A stretch of DNA of 64,000 bases from Austropuccinia psidii (Eukaryota; Basidiomycota; Pucciniomycetes; Pucciniales; Sphaerophragmiaceae). A model generated the notes under the pieces. The model was not told the origin of the DNA, searched no databases, and was given only the letters and a program-made list of their open reading frames with translations. Made by a program: the position numbers and the translations under genes. The DNA lies in assembly GCA_023105745.1 (NCBI GenBank), contig JALGQZ010000011.1, positions 44,980,698 through 45,044,697 of the forward strand. The letters are read 5' to 3'. Positions 21,348-34,708 of the stretch are shown piece after piece (positions within the stretch are counted from its first letter, which is position 1; each line of letters opens with the position of its first letter).

Positions 21348-24300
21348 AGGATTTATGGCATAGATATTTACAACAGTAAAAACAGGCACATTACCATTGG
21401 TACCAACAAGGAAAAGAAATTTTCACTTGATATATACCACATATCTTCACAGGATCCACTAGAAGAACTCTTGAAGGAATTCAAGGAGGACAGTTTAGAA
21501 CTACCCTCACCAGTAAAAAAAACTAAGTTTACTGAAGATGCTGAGGAAGAACAGACCAGCATTTGCCATTGGTGAAGAACTACTAGGCAAGATTAAAGGC
21601 CATGATATAGAACTATATCTGGATGTGGAAAGACCTTATCCACTCATGCTGAGGAGACCTCCTTATCCAGCAAGTCTGGAAACCAGGAAAGAAATTGAAA
21701 AACACATCAATGAACTCCTGGACATGGATGTCATCAGGAAGATTGGACATAATGAAATAGTGGAAATCACCACTCCTGTCCTAATCCCTGGCATGATGGC
21801 AAGTCTAGATTGTGTGGAGACTTCAGAGCCCTGAATAACTACACAAAAGCAGACAGGTACCCTATACCAAGGATACCTCATGCCTTGGATAAGCTGGCCA
21901 AAGCTAAATACATAACCAAGATGGATTGTATGAAAGGCTTCCACCAAAATGGAGTTAAACCAAACTCCATGAAGTTGCTCAGAATAATACGTCATATGGG
22001 AATATATGAGTACACCAGGATGCCATTTGGCATCAAGAATGCAGCAGCCCACTTACAAAGGATGATGGACACCATATTTCAAGAAGAAATAATGGAAGGC
22101 TGGATGGTAGTATATATTGATGATATCATTATATACTGAGAGACATGGGAAGACCATGTACAATACATAGACAGAGTGCTAAGTACATGTACACACATCA
22201 ATCTGAAAATTTCACTTAAAAAGTGTAATTTTGGCCAACAAGAGCTACTAGCTCTAGGACACAAAGTCTCAGGCCTTAGTCTGGCAATTGACCAGAACAA
22301 AGTAGCAGCAGTATTGCAAAAGCCAGTACCAAAGAACATCAAAGAGATGCAATCTTTCCTTGGATTTGCTAGCTACTATAGAAACCACATCAAAAACTTT
22401 GCCTACATAACTAGTAGTTTATACAAGTTATGCTCAAAGGATGTAGTTTTTGAAATAGCCAAGGAAAGGAGGGATGCATATGAGAGGATCAAATATGAAC
22501 TCACTAATGCACCTGTGCTCATCTTGCCTGACTTTGAACTACCATTCAAGTTATATATAGATGCAGCATGCAGGCAAGGCTTGGGAGCAGCCCTTCACCA
22601 AAGACAAATTGTGGATGGTGAACCAAGAGAAGGTGTAATATGTTACATCTCCAGGCAGCTGAAAGATTCAGAAGCCAGGTATGGGGCCACCCAGACAGAA
22701 TGTCTATGTCTAGTCTGGGCTCTAGAAAAACTCCATTATTATTTGGAGGGTGCAGTCTTTGAAGTCTACACAGACTTCACAGCATTGAAGTCTTTACTAA
22801 ACATGAAGACTACTAATAGACACATGCTGAGATGGCAAATAGCCATCCAGGAGTATAGAGGGAGCATGACCATCATATACAAGGAAGGTAAAAGCCATAC
22901 CAATGCAGATGGCCTTAACAGATGGCCACTGGACAATATCAAAAGCAATCCAGCTTATGACCCTGAAGTTGCTGCAAAAATTCCTATCCATTTTATGGAA
23001 ATAAATAGGAAGAAGAACTTCAGATTCTCTGAATGGGCACCAGGGAGTGGTACCCTTGACAGTGGAAACACTGATTCAGAAGGGACAGAAACCCCCATAC
23101 TGCGAATAAGATCCTCAGAACTGCACAATGAATTTTTCAATGCAGTACTGAAATCTTATGCTAAAAACAAACAGTGTAGCATACTACTCCAACTCCTTCA
23201 ACAAAAATACAGGAGCCCAGCACTGGAAACCCAGCTGGAGGAATCCTGGTTGAGGGCCTATAAGGACAATAAATTCTTCCTTATAGATGGCCTGATTTAT
23301 CACAGAGAAAAGCACACCAGTGCACTCACAGTGATAGACAGAGACCACATCTCTTTAATCCTGCAGGAATGCCATGACTGCCCCTATATGGGACACATGA
23401 GTGAGGACAGGACTAAAGAGAGGGTAGCAAGCACAGCTTGGTGGCCCAAGTGGGAGCAAGAGTTGAGTGAAGACATCAACACTTGTGAAAGATGCCAAAA
23501 GGCAAATAGAAAACATGGGAAGAAATATGGGTTGCTTCAACATATAGAAGAACCCAAACACCCATGGGAAACCATCAACATGGAGTGGGTCACAGGACTT
23601 GTCCCAGGAGGCAAAGAAAGCTACAATGCCTGCTTAATCATAGTTTATAGGTTCAGCAAGAGCATGAGATGTCTACCATGCCATAAAGAGGACACAGCCA
23701 TGGACACTGCTCTGTCATTTTGGAATATAATGATATCCACCTGTGCAGTCCCTAAGATCATAATCAGTGACAGGGACCCAAAATTCACATCTGAATTCTG
23801 GACCAATTTATATGACATGCTTGGCACCAAGCTTGCTTTTTCCACAGCTTACCATCCACAAACAGATGGCCTAGCTGAGAGGATGATCCAAACAATGGAG
23901 GACATCCTCAGGAAGTTCTGTGCCTATGACATGGAATACAAGGACCATGAGGGATACACCCATGATTGGGTCACCCTCTTACCAGCAGTCCAACTGGCTT
24001 ATAATACAAGCCAGCACTCTACCACAGGAAAGACACCTGCACTGGTAGAGAAAGGGTGGAATCCCCTGTTACCTGTGGATCACTTGAAGAAAGATCTTCT
24101 GACCATCCACCCCACAGCCAAAGACTTCCATGATATGTGGAAGAAAGCCTGTGATACTGCTGCCAAATGCATAGCTGAGGCCAAAGAGTATAACAAGCAA
24201 AGGTGAGACAAATCACATATGGAACCTGACTTCAAGGAAGGGGACCAGGTGTTAGTGTCTACACTGAACTTTAAAAATCTCAAAGGACCCAAGAAAATGA

Positions 24301-24698
24301 GAGACTCATTTGTAGGGCCCTTCACTATCATTAAGTTGATAGGGAGGAATGCAGTAGAGGTCAAGCTCACTGAGGAGTCTTCTAGGAAACACCCAGTCTT
24401 TCCAGTGAGCCTGGTCAAACCATACTTCCAAACAGGGGAGGATAAATTCCCCTCCAGGAAGAAAAACATCACTCCACAAGAAATAGTGGAAGTAGAAGAC
24501 TCTCCTGGACCTGTGAGTAAAATCATCAGGGCCAGAAAAATCAGACCTAATGGGAAGGATCAGAGACAATATCTAGTCAGATTCAAGAACCAGACAGCTG
24601 ACAAAGACAAATGGTTGGCAGAGGATGCCATACCAGATGGGAAACTTCATCTAAGGAGATTCAGAGCCTCTAGGAGGACTGAACAGTCTCATCAATGA
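21348..24698 (+). pseudogene. Pol: RT, RNase H, integrase, chromodomain (inner, broken)
   Basis: Reverse transcriptase spans about 21600-22200, with catalytic YIDD in WMVVYIDDIIIY. RNase H is at about 22540-22930 (YIDAA, YTDF, ADGLNRW). The integrase HHCC zinc-binding part is at about 23350-23490 (ending CERC) and the core at 23560-23920. A GPF module ([10 protein letters not shown]) lies near 24315. A chromodomain ends the protein ([15 protein letters not shown]), which places the element among chromoviruses that target modified chromatin. Damage relative to the outer copy: 1-nt deletions near 21487, 21520 and 21787; TCA to TGA at 22137-22139; TGG to TGA at 24204-24206. The first integrase catalytic aspartate is replaced by glutamate (GAG 23583-23585; GAC in the outer copy). 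No active enzyme is expected. Confidence 0.9.
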
Positions 24699-24710
24699 TG
24701 AGCCTTTTTT

Positions 24711-24722
24711 AGAGGGAGGGTA
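24711..24722 (+). promoter_or_regulatory. Polypurine tract (inner)
   Basis: AGAGGGAGGG plus TA directly before the 3' LTR TGTCAG, the expected plus-strand primer position. The outer copy has ACGGGAGGGTA, with a C interrupting the purine run. Confidence 0.8.
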
Positions 24723-26135
24723 TGTCAGCCTGTGACTCAAAACCAGAGCACAAGCATGACAGCCAAAATACCATAAACCAATGGTATAGCCAAGATACCA
24801 CCAAAACATGGAGCTGAGCCAAATTAGCTCAAAAGGTATCAAAAGAAAGAGTAAACTCACCTCTTTCTGAAAATATAAGTCCCATCACCATAGGACAAGA
24901 AATAACAAAGTTATTCCTGCTCAAAGTTATTGCTGAGCATAAACCTTAATTTTCACCTCTCATCTAAAATCTAGAAGGAGAGGCTTAACCCCATCAAATG
25001 GGTATTCAAAATGAAGCTCTAAGCCAGGGCTATCTAATGGTGCTAGCCAAACTGAGCTAGCACCAGTATTACTTGAGTTATGGTCAAATTCAGACCAAAT
25101 AAGGGTGAACAAAACATTCACCTCTCATCTAACTTTTACAGTTTTAGTGTGAGATACTTAAAGTGGGGTCTCTTTGGAAAGGGCACAATGAGGGCTATCT
25201 GATGGTGCCATCCATTTCCTCACAGCTCAACTACAACAGAAGTTATTGGCCAAACAAGCATAATACAGCTTTTGCCCAGACCACGCCAATGTACAAAAAT
25301 ACTTGTACATGGGATAACTTTGTCATATTTAATGATAGCTATGTCAAGTTGGGTACCATTGTGTAGAGCCTATACAGAGCTATTCAATGAACCAACCTTG
25401 AGCTTGATATCTCAAAAACTGACAGAGTTATGACCATTTTAAGGTCAAAATCCCACCTGCTGTCATATACAGCCTTACCATGGGATAATATCCCATAACC
25501 ATGAATATGAGGTGTCAAATAGACAAAGAAGCATGTTTTTACTTCAATACCTCATATGTCAGTCAATACTGGGGTCCCATACAGCTTCTGTACAGCATTC
25601 TACGCGTCATACACGTCAGAATCAGGCTGTGAGGTCCCCAGATGAAAATTTTCACCCTGTATTGGTGAAAACCGCCCAGATGTGGTTTCAAAACCACATC
25701 TGAGCCCAATACAGGGTATACAGGTTGTTTGCAAACCACAAGCCTGTCATAGAGAGTGAAAAATCTTCACTTCCTCTACGTGGAAAGGTCTAACAGCCTT
25801 TCCACCTCAATTTCAGGATAAAAGGAGGGCTTTTCACAGTCAAAAGCCTTTCCTCATCCTGCTCTTGAATAACCTACGTAGTAAACTGTCAAAAACAGTT
25901 TTACTCTTGGTTAATAATCAGGTATAATTATAAGTTTTAATTATTGTAACCCAGCAGATAAAGCTGCACCCAGGGCTTTCAACAACGCTCACCACCACTA
26001 TAACCACTATAGTAAAGCCCTTTAAATTTATTTTTAATCATCTCAAAACCTTCTTAAAGCATTTTTACCATGTCACAAACATAGTTTGAGTTGTAAATAG
26101 CCTACATTACCACTCTTTCATAGTTTCTTCCGAAA
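24723..26135 (+). repeat. 3' LTR of inner family A element
   Basis: Begins TGTCAGCCTGTGACTC. Its last bases are damaged: the expected CATCCTGACA reads CTTCCGAAA, just before TCCAA. A ~17-bp deletion near 25945 removes TAGTCTTTTATCATTG-like sequence. The nested hairpin is intact near 25643-25704. Confidence 0.9.
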
Positions 26136-26140
26136 TCCAA
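26136..26140. other. Target-site duplication TCCAA, right copy
   Basis: Pairs with 15946-15950 and restores the gag reading frame when collapsed. Confidence 0.92.
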
Positions 26141-26825
26141 AGGAACCAGCCAGAGGACAGAGAAGGATTGTCCAGAACCAGAAGACCTGAAAGAAGACAC
26201 CTTGGACACAGTGGTGGATGGCAAAACAATGAGGGAGATAATATCAACCTTGCCATTCACACTCCAATTCAACAGAAGCCTCAAACCAGAGGACTGGAAG
26301 GATATGGATCAAGTTCTTCAGATCCACCAACTCCTCAAAGACTTATTTCAATGGAGCATGGACAACAAGAGGTTCAACCTAGCAGCTCACTGGGCAGAAC
26401 TTGGATCAAGTTGCCAGAAGATCTATCTCAAAGAGATAGACTTCAAAGACCTTATGGTAATCACCAAAGGTCGGAATCCTACCAGGCAGCACAGACTCCT
26501 GGAGGCAAGGGCACAGAGGATAAGGGAGAACCAAGCCACTATCCAAGCAATAGAAAAACAATTAACCCAGACAGGGCCTACTCAGATTCCTTCAGGTTCA
26601 CAAGGAGCAGGCCAAATAAGCTCTCCAGTGTCTTCACATCATTCAGAAACCAGCAGATCAGTGGCCAAGAGTCACCATTCTTCACAATTCCAGGAAGTTT
26701 CCAGGAGAAGACAAGGAAACAAGGGCAAGAACAAAACCTCCTCCAACCAGAGAAGGAAAGAGTCAGACCCCATGATCCAGAAGCTGTTAGATTTGGTGAA
26801 AGAAGTACACAAGAACCAGAAGTAG
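26141..26825 (+). pseudogene. Overprinted second frame of gag, outer copy
   Basis: The outer copy keeps this frame open from the insertion junction to TAG at 26823-26825, over the same span as in the inner copy. By eye, in about 11 differences between copies, this frame has 5 synonymous changes (for example GAG/GAA, CTG/TTG, GTA/GTG). The Gag-Pol frame has about 3, and more charge-changing replacements. That is a small, manual count, but it suggests this frame is the more constrained one. It is cut from its leader exon by the nested element. Confidence 0.5.
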
Positions 26826-29800
26826 TTGTAAACCACTCTAGAATCAGTAGTCCTAGTAATAGAAACATTACCCCCACTCAGACTGAAAATAACATTGTCA
26901 CATCTGAGAGTAACATTAACAGTGATACGCTGTGGTTACAAATGTCCTAATATGCTGAACAATCTGCAAAACAGTTTGCAGAAATTAAAGCTGGCCAAGA
27001 GAGGATGAGACAAACTCAAGCCTCCTTGGAACAGATAGTTAAGAATCTTCAAGAAGGATATGCTCAACTGAGCAAAGCCTCTGAAGAAACAAACAAAAGA
27101 CTGAATATAGTATTTGAAGAACAAAACCACAGCACAAGGGACAGGGAGTGTCTGGATCAAGACATTAACAAATTGTTTAATGCCTACCATAGCTTGAAGC
27201 CTCAACCACAAGGCCAAGCTATGGAGAATCCATATCAACCAGATGACATCAAACCAGATGCCATGTTGTTGAATAAGGCAAGATCTCAATCACAATACCA
27301 GGATGGAGATGGCATGTCTTATTCAGAGAAGGAAGACTTAAAACAGCTTCCTGAGGCCTCAAACTGGCCCAAATTCTCTGAATCAGGAGAATATGATCAT
27401 ATGTAACTCATAGATTATATTGATGGACTCTTCATTGATGTACCAAGCATACCAGAATACTGGATCACTGCTAGATTGAATACTGCACTTAAAGGTCATG
27501 CTAGTATATGATACACAGAAATGAAAGAAATCCATGGCAGAAGAAACTGGCCATGGTGGAAGAGTCAAATCATGCAAAAGTACAGTAATGGAACTTGGAT
27601 ATGGCAAAAGACCATGTCATTTGAAAATGACAAATACTCTGTGGACAAAGATCCATATGAGTGGTGTCTTAGACAGTCCAAAAGACTTAAAGCCATTGAT
27701 CCTCAGATGAACATTCAAATGAGGAATCACAAACTTCTGACACAACTGCCAGGAGAGCTAGAGCATGCAGTAAAATGCAGATGCAACCAGAATTGCACTC
27801 TAGATGAAATTGCCAACACCTTACAAGACATAAGGAAAAGGACTAATATAGGGAAATTCACCCCATATAAGAGAAGTAGTTTCAAAGAGAAACAACCTTT
27901 CAGGCTAGAGTTTAAAGACAAACCCAAAGAAAGGGTGGCAGAAGTGGCAAAGAAGAGGAATTCTTGTCACAATTGTGGCTCAACAGACCACTATGCCAAC
28001 AACTGTCCAAAGGCAAAGAAAAAAGTCTATGCCATAGAGAAAGTCCCTGAGGAAGAACCTCCAACAGAGGATTCTGATTCAGACTCAATGGGTGATGCCA
28101 TCAGAGAACCATCTGAGGATGAGCAAGACCCAAGAGAGGAATTTCTAGTGGAATACCAAGAGCAAACCCCACTGGAAATCCAGGACATACAGTTGGAAGC
28201 AGGCATGCCACAGGACACTGCTAACAAGAACCTGTGCAAACACACACAAGATGCACAAACATTCCTGGTTACACCAACCAAAGGAATGGCATATATACAT
28301 GGGACAGCCACAAAAATTACTGTTTGTATTGACAATGCTCAGCATCCACTGATCATTGATAGTGGAGCACACTGCTCCATAGTGGCCAGAAACTATCCCA
28401 CTTCCCAAACTGGGAAAAACAGCTCTTTCCCACTAAGGCAAAGAACTTTAATAGTGCATCAGGGAAGATGACTTCCATTGGGACAATTATCAAAGAGATA
28501 ATTATACCCCACATGAAGGGCAATATCAGACTCAACCCAGAGTTTGTAGTGCTTAATGATGCCCACATCCAAGCGTTTTTACTGGGAACAGATTACCGGA
28601 GGATGTATGGCATAGACATTTACAACAGTAAAAATAGGCACATCACCATTGGTACTAACAAGGAAAAGAAGTTTTCACTTGACATATACCAGATATCTTC
28701 TCAAAATCCACTAGAAGGACTTCTGAAGGAATTCAGAGAGGGACAGTTTAGCACTACCCTCACCAGTAAACAAAAACTAAGTTTACTGAAGATGCTGAGA
28801 AAGAACAGACCAGCATTTGCCATTGGTGAAGAACCATTAGGCAAGATCAAAGGCCATGATATAGAACTATATCTGGATGTAGAAAGGCCTTATACACCCA
28901 TGCTGAGGAGACCTCCTTATCCAGAAAGCCTGGAAACCAGGAAGGAAATTGAGAAACATATCAATGAACTCCTGGACATGGATGTTATCAGAAAGATTGG
29001 ACATAATGAAATAGTGGGAATCACCACTCCTGTCCTCATCACCTGGCATGATGGCAAGTCTAGATTGTGTGGAGACTTCAGAGCCCTGAATAACTACACA
29101 AAAGCAGACAGGTACCCTAAACCAAGGATACCTCATGCCTTGGATAAGATGGCCAAAGCCAAATACATAACCAAGATGGATTGTATGAAAGGCTTCCACC
29201 AAAATGGAGTTAAACCAAACTCCATGAAATTACTCAGAATAAAATGCCATATGGGCATATATGAGTACACCAGAATGCCATTCGGCATCAAGAATGCACC
29301 AGCCCACTTCCAAAGGATGATGGACACAATAGTTCAAGATGAAAGATTGGAAGGCTGGATGGTAGTATATATTGATGATATCATTATATACTCAGAGACA
29401 TGGGAAGACCATGTACAATACATAGACAGAGTTCTAGGTAAATGTATACCCATCAATCTGAAAAATTTCACTCAAAAAGTGTAATTTTGGCCAACAAGAG
29501 CTACTAGCTCTAGGACATAAAGTCTCAGGTCTTAGTCTGGCAATTGACCAGAACAAAGTAGAAGCAGTACTGCAAAAACCAGTACCAAAGAACATCAAAG
29601 AGATGCAATATTTCCTTGGGTTTGCTAGCTACTATGGAAACCATATCAAAACCTTTGCACACATAACTAGTAGTTTATACAGGTTATGTTCAAAAGATGT
29701 AGTTTTTGAAATAACCAAGGAAAGGAGGGATGCATATGAGAGGATCAAATATGAACTCACTAATGCACCTGTGCTCATCCTACCTGACTTTGAACTACCA

Positions 29801-31954
29801 TTCAAGTTATATATAGATGCAGCATGCAGTCAAGGCCTAGGAGCAGCCCTTCACCAAAGACAAATTGTGGATGGTGAACCAAGAGAAGGAGTAATTTGCT
29901 ACATCTCAAGGAAGCTGAAAGATTCAGAAGCCAGGTATGGGGCCACCCAGCATGAATTTCTATGTCTAGTCTGGGCTCTAGAAAAACTCCATTATTATTT
30001 GGAGGGTGCAGTCTTTGAGGTCTACACAGATTGCACAGCCTTGAAGTCTTTACTAAACATAAAGACTACAAATAGACATATGCTGAGATGGCAAATAGCT
30101 ATCCAGGAGTATAGAGGGAACATGACCATCATATACAAGGAAGGTAAAAGCCATACCAATGCAGATGGCCTCAGCAGATGGCCACTGGACAATGTCAAAA
30201 GCAATCCAGCTTATGACCCAGAAGTTGCAGCCAAAATCCCTATCCATTTCATGGAAATAGATAGGAGGAAAAACTTCAGATTATCTGAATGGGCAACAGA
30301 AGGTGGTACCCTTGACAGTGGAAACACTGACTCAGAAGGGACAGAAACTCCCATACTGGGAATAAGTTCCTCAGAACTGCACAATGAAGTCTTCAGTGCA
30401 GTACAGAAGTCTTATGCCAAACACAAACAGTGTAGCATACTACTCCAACTCCTTCAACAAAAGTACAGGAGTCCAGAACTGGAAACCAAGCTGGAAGAAC
30501 CCTGGTTGAGGACCTATAAGGACAAGAAGTTTTTTCTGATAGATGGCCTGCTCTACCCCAGAGAAAGGCACACAAGTGCACTCACAGTGGTAGACAGAGA
30601 CCACATCTCATTGATCCTACAAGAATGCCATGACTGCCCCTATATGGGACACATGAGTGAAGACAGGACCAAAGAGAGGGTAGCAATCACAGCTTGGTGT
30701 CCCAAGTGGGAACAAGAGTTGAGTGAATACATCAACACTTGTGAAAGATGCCAAAAGGCAAATAGGAAACATGGGAAAAAGTATGGGTTACTTCAACACA
30801 TAGAAGAACCCAAGCACCCATGGGAAACCATCAACATGGACTGGGTTACAGGACTTGTCCCAGGAGGCAAAGAAAACTATAATGCCTGTTTGATCATAGT
30901 TGATAGCTTCAGCAAGAGCATGAGGTGTCTACCATGCCATAAAGAAGACACAGCCATGGATACTGCTCTGTTGTTTTGGAATAACATCATATCTACCTGT
31001 GGAGTCCCTAAGATCATCATTAGTGATAGGGACCCAAAATTCACATCTGAATTTTGGACTAACCTATATGACATGCTTGGTACCAAACTTGCTTTTTCCA
31101 CAGCTTACCATCCACAAACAGATGGCCTAGCTGAAAGGATGATCCAAACAATCGAGGACATCCTCAGAAGATTCTGTGCATATGGCATGGAATACAAGGA
31201 CCATGAGGGATACACCCATGATTGGGTTACCCTCTTACCAGCAGTCCAACTGGCTTTTAATACAAGCCAGCACTCCACCACAGGTAAAACACCTGCACTG
31301 GTGGAGAAAGGGTGGAACCCCCTTTTGCCTGTGGATCACTTGAAGAAAAATCTCCTGACTATCCACCCCACAGCCAAAGACTTCTATGATATGTGGAAGA
31401 GGGCCTGTGACACAGCTGCCAAATGCATAGCTGAGGCAAAAGAATACAATAAGCAGAGGTGGGACAAATCACATATGGAACCTGACTTCAAGGAAGGGGA
31501 CCAGGTGTTAGTGTCTACACTGAACTTCAACAATCTCAAAAGACCTAAAAAGATAAGAGACTCATTTGTAGGACCTTTTACTATCATTAAGTTGATAGGG
31601 AAAAATGCAGTGGAAGTCAAACTCATTGAGGAGTTTTCAAGGAAACATCCAGTCTTTCCAGTGAGTTTGGTCAAACCATACTTCCAGACAGAGGAGGATA
31701 AATTCCCCTCCAGGAGAAAGAACCCCACACCACAAGAGATAGTGGAAGTGGAGGACTCCCCTGGACCTGTGAGTAAGATCATCAGGGCCAGGAAGATCAG
31801 ACTCAATGGGAAGGATCAAAGACAATACCTAGTCAGATTCAAGAACCAGACAGCAGATAAAGACAAATGGTTGGCAGAGGATGCCATACCAGATGGGAAC
31901 CTTCATTTAAGGAGATTCAGAGCCTCTAGGAGGACTGAACAGTCTCATCAATGA
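26141..31954 (+). pseudogene. Gag-Pol polyprotein of outer family A element, broken
   Basis: Continues the frame that starts at ATG 15915. Stops: TAA 26948-26950 (CAA in the inner copy), TAA 27404-27406 (GAA), TGA 27509-27511 (TGG). Frameshifts: a 7-nt deletion near 28396, just after the protease motif DSGAHCSIV, and a 1-nt insertion in an A run near 29460. Domains: Gag to about 27900; zinc knuckle CHNCGSTDHYANNC near 27966; protease near 28355; RT with YIDD near 29373; RNase H about 29800-30180; integrase about 30600-31180, with the first catalytic Asp intact (GAC 30839-30841); GPF module near 31575; chromodomain to 31954. From about 29466 to the stop the frame is open, so RNase H and integrase are better kept than in the inner copy. 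One integrase zinc-region residue differs (WCP for WWP). Confidence 0.92.
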
Positions 31955-31967
31955 TGAGCCTTTTTTA

Positions 31968-31978
31968 ACGGGAGGGTA
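31968..31978 (+). promoter_or_regulatory. Polypurine tract (outer)
   Basis: ACGGGAGGGTA immediately before the 3' LTR. It is weakened by a C compared with AGAGGGAGGG in the inner copy. Confidence 0.7.
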
Positions 31979-33408
31979 TGTCAGCCTGTGACCCAAAACC
32001 AGAGCACAAGCATGACAGCCAAAATATCATAAACCAATGGTATAGCCAAGATACCACCAAAACATGGAGCTGAGCCAAATCAGCTCAAAAGGTATCAAAA
32101 GAAAGAGGAAACTCACCTCTTCCTGAAAATATAAGTCCCATCACCATAGGACTAGAAACAACAAAGTTATTCCTGCTCAAAGTTATTGCTGAGCATAAAC
32201 CTTAATTTTCACCTCTCATCTAAAATCTAGAAGGAGAGGCTTAACCCCATCAAATGGGTACTCAAATTGAAGCTCTAAGCCAGGGCTATCCAATGGTACC
32301 AGCCAAACTGAGCTAGCACCAATATCACTGGAGTCATGGTCAATTTCAGACCAAATAAGGGTGAACAAAACATTCACCTCTCATCTAACTTCTACAGTTT
32401 TGGTGTGGGATACCTGAAGTGGGGTCTTTTTGGAAAGCGCACAATCAGGGCTATCTGATGGTGTCATACCCTTCCTCATATCTCAACTACTGCAGAGGTT
32501 ATGGGGCAAACAAGCTCAATACAGCATTTTGCCTAAAACATGCAAATGTACAAAAATGTTGTTCATGGGATAACTTTGCCATATTTAATGATACCCATAT
32601 CAAATGAGGTACCGTTGTGTAAAGCACATACAGGGCTACACACTGAACCAATTTTGAGGTTGATATCTCAAGAATTAACAAAGCTATAGCTGTTTTAAGG
32701 TTAAAATCCCACCTGCTGTCATATACAGCGTTACCATGGGATAATATCCCATAATCATGAATATGAGGTGTCAAATAGACAAAGAAGCATGTTTTTACTT
32801 CAATACCTCATATGTCAGTCAATACTGGGGTCTAATACAGTTTCTGTACAGCATTCTACACGTCATACAAGTCAGAATCAGGCTGTGAGGTCCCCAGATG
32901 AAAATTTTCACCCTGTATTGGTGAAAACTGCCCAGATGTGGTTTCAAAACCACATCTGAGCCCAATACAGGCTGTTTGAAAACCACAAGACAGTACTAGA
33001 AAGTGAAAAAATCTTCACTTCCTCTACATGGAAAGGTCTAGCACCCTTTCCACCCCATTTCAGGATAAAAAGGAGGCTTTTCACAGCCAGAATCGTCTCC
33101 TCATCCTGCTCTTGAATAACCTACGTAGTAAACTGTCAAAAACAGTTTTACTATTGGTTAATAATCAGGTATACTCTTAAATTAAAAGTATTGTAGTCTT
33201 TATTATTGTAACCCAACAGGTAAAGCTGCACCCAGGGCTTTCAACAGCGCTCACCACCACTATATCTCTATAGTAAAGCCCTTAAAATCTTAATTTAATC
33301 ATTTATTACCAATCTTATCACCTTTTAAAAACTATTTTTACCGTTTCACAGTCATAGTTAAAGCTTGTAAATACTTATATACACCTTTATCATAGACTCA
33401 TCCTGACA
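31979..33408 (+). repeat. 3' LTR of outer family A element
   Basis: TGTCAGCC...CCTGACA, 1430 bp, followed by AAGGC. It shares type-specific sites with the 5' LTR at 13564 (for example CTCAATACAGC) but differs at many positions (ACCGTTGTGTAAAGC against ACCATTGTGTAGAGC), indicating age. The nested hairpin lies near 32918-32975. Confidence 0.93.
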
Positions 33409-33413
33409 AAGGC
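33409..33413. other. Target-site duplication AAGGC, right copy
   Basis: Pairs with 13559-13563. Confidence 0.92.
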
Positions 33414-34708
33414 TAAGTCCCCTAAATTATGAGAAAATAGTAAATAAGCTGCTATTATGACATTACAAGGAGGTCATGAGCACCTCTGACTCCTGTAAGC
33501 ATGCCCATTTAGAATTATGTGCCATGTAGTAGCTTCAAAGGACTCATTGAAATTTTTTTTAGACCAGTATTCATTTAATTAACCAATGTAAACCAGCTAT
33601 CAAGAAGCTATTAGACTTCACTATGTATTAATTGAGGTAAAACTTCAAAGACTTGTTAAAAGTGGAATTATTAATGAATAAATATAAAAATTTCAGGAGA
33701 ACGATGTGAATTAATAAAATTAAATTAAAACTGAAAATATGTTTTACTTCATAGACTTATTTGAAATTCTTACTTACAGTCCATTCTGTATGATTTCATG
33801 TGAAGCACTGAGTCTTCAAACATTTGCAGAAGTTACAACCTGCATTAAATTTCAAAGAAATTTCCTAGCTTTGGGAAAGAAAATTCCATTTTTAAATGAG
33901 ATAGTTCCTGCAGTGGTAACTTCATCACTTCTTGACCATAAATTGGTTGGTATCCATATAGAATCACATATTTAAGTAATTATGATAATTTTACATGACA
34001 ACAATTGATGTAATAATCAATCCACATAGATTAATTAGTTTGTCCATTATTACTAATATTAAATCCTTTTGAAGCCCCTGTGATCTGTTTTACACTTAAA
34101 AGATGAATAATGTTGCTGTAGTTTTCAGAATTCATCCTTATCATTCAGTAAAATCAATAAATCATTAGCACAAAATTTCATATTAGCTATCAAGTTTATT
34201 ATCAAGTATTTTCATATTTGAAATAACCTAGGAAAGAATGAAATCAAATATTTTTACTCCTTTTCACATTATTGTAGCTGAAAATGTTATGTTACTTCTT
34301 TTGTACCTATTTTTGATTCATTAGATCTATGAGCAATGTATAGTAACTTGTTTAATATTTTCAAGGTCTTTCAGGAGTATGAGTGAGTATTTTTCTGAGT
34401 TATTAAAGGATTTTATCCAATTTATTTATTTCATCATAAGAATCAACAATAATTAATCTTTCCAAAAATAATTAGTAATGGAATGATATCATATTATCTT
34501 GATAAGACATTTCATAATTTAAGCTTGAAGTTTTTTCCAGTAGACAATGACTTCTTACTTTTACAATGACTAGTAGTATATAAAAACTAAAAAAATCAAT
34601 CCATCAAATATTCATTTGTGTTTATAATAATTAATCTTATTATATTCCATAAGAAAAGTCATATTGCTCTTGGTCAATAGTAATACTATCAAGAGCTTCA
34701 TGAGAGAA
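33409..34708 (+). repeat. Old family B LTR, right part
   Basis: Resumes the LTR interrupted at 13563. GAGAAAATAGTAAATAAGCTGC (33430) matches AGAAAATAGCAAATAAGCTGC at 46862, and ACTAGTAGTATATAAAA (34569) matches CACTAGTAGTGTCT at 47982. Similarity continues to the counterpart of the LTR end near 34700. Together with 12924-13563 this is about 1.94 kb, the expected LTR length. Confidence 0.72.

Larger units (their letters stand above)
15951..26135 (+). mobile_element. Inner family A chromovirus, nested in gag of the outer copy
   Basis: LTRs at 15951-17923 and 24723-26135, a TCCAA target duplication, leader, gag, protease, reverse transcriptase, RNase H, integrase, GPF module and chromodomain in Ty3/gypsy order. 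The Gag-protease frame is open for 833 codons. Pol carries stops and three 1-nt deletions. It must have inserted after the outer element. The 5' LTR has a 543-bp internal tandem duplication and tracts matching the outer 5' LTR. Confidence 0.94.
13564..33408 (+). mobile_element. Outer family A chromovirus (interrupted by a second copy)
   Basis: A Ty3/gypsy element with LTRs at 13564-14985 and 31979-33408 (ends TGTCA...TGACA) and a perfect AAGGC target duplication. The internal region runs from 14986 to 15950 and continues from 26141 to 31978. The intervening 15951-26135 is another element of the same family, inserted in gag and flanked by TCCAA. Removing the insert restores the sequence seen uninterrupted in the other copy (18868 onward). 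Its coding region has three in-frame stops and two frameshifts, but the 3' half of pol is open. Confidence 0.93.

Noticed and set aside
24080..24526. 148-codon minus-strand ORF opposite the integrase/chromodomain
   Set aside because: Shadow of the pol frame on the other strand; the same holds for 31384-31806 and 19677-20030.
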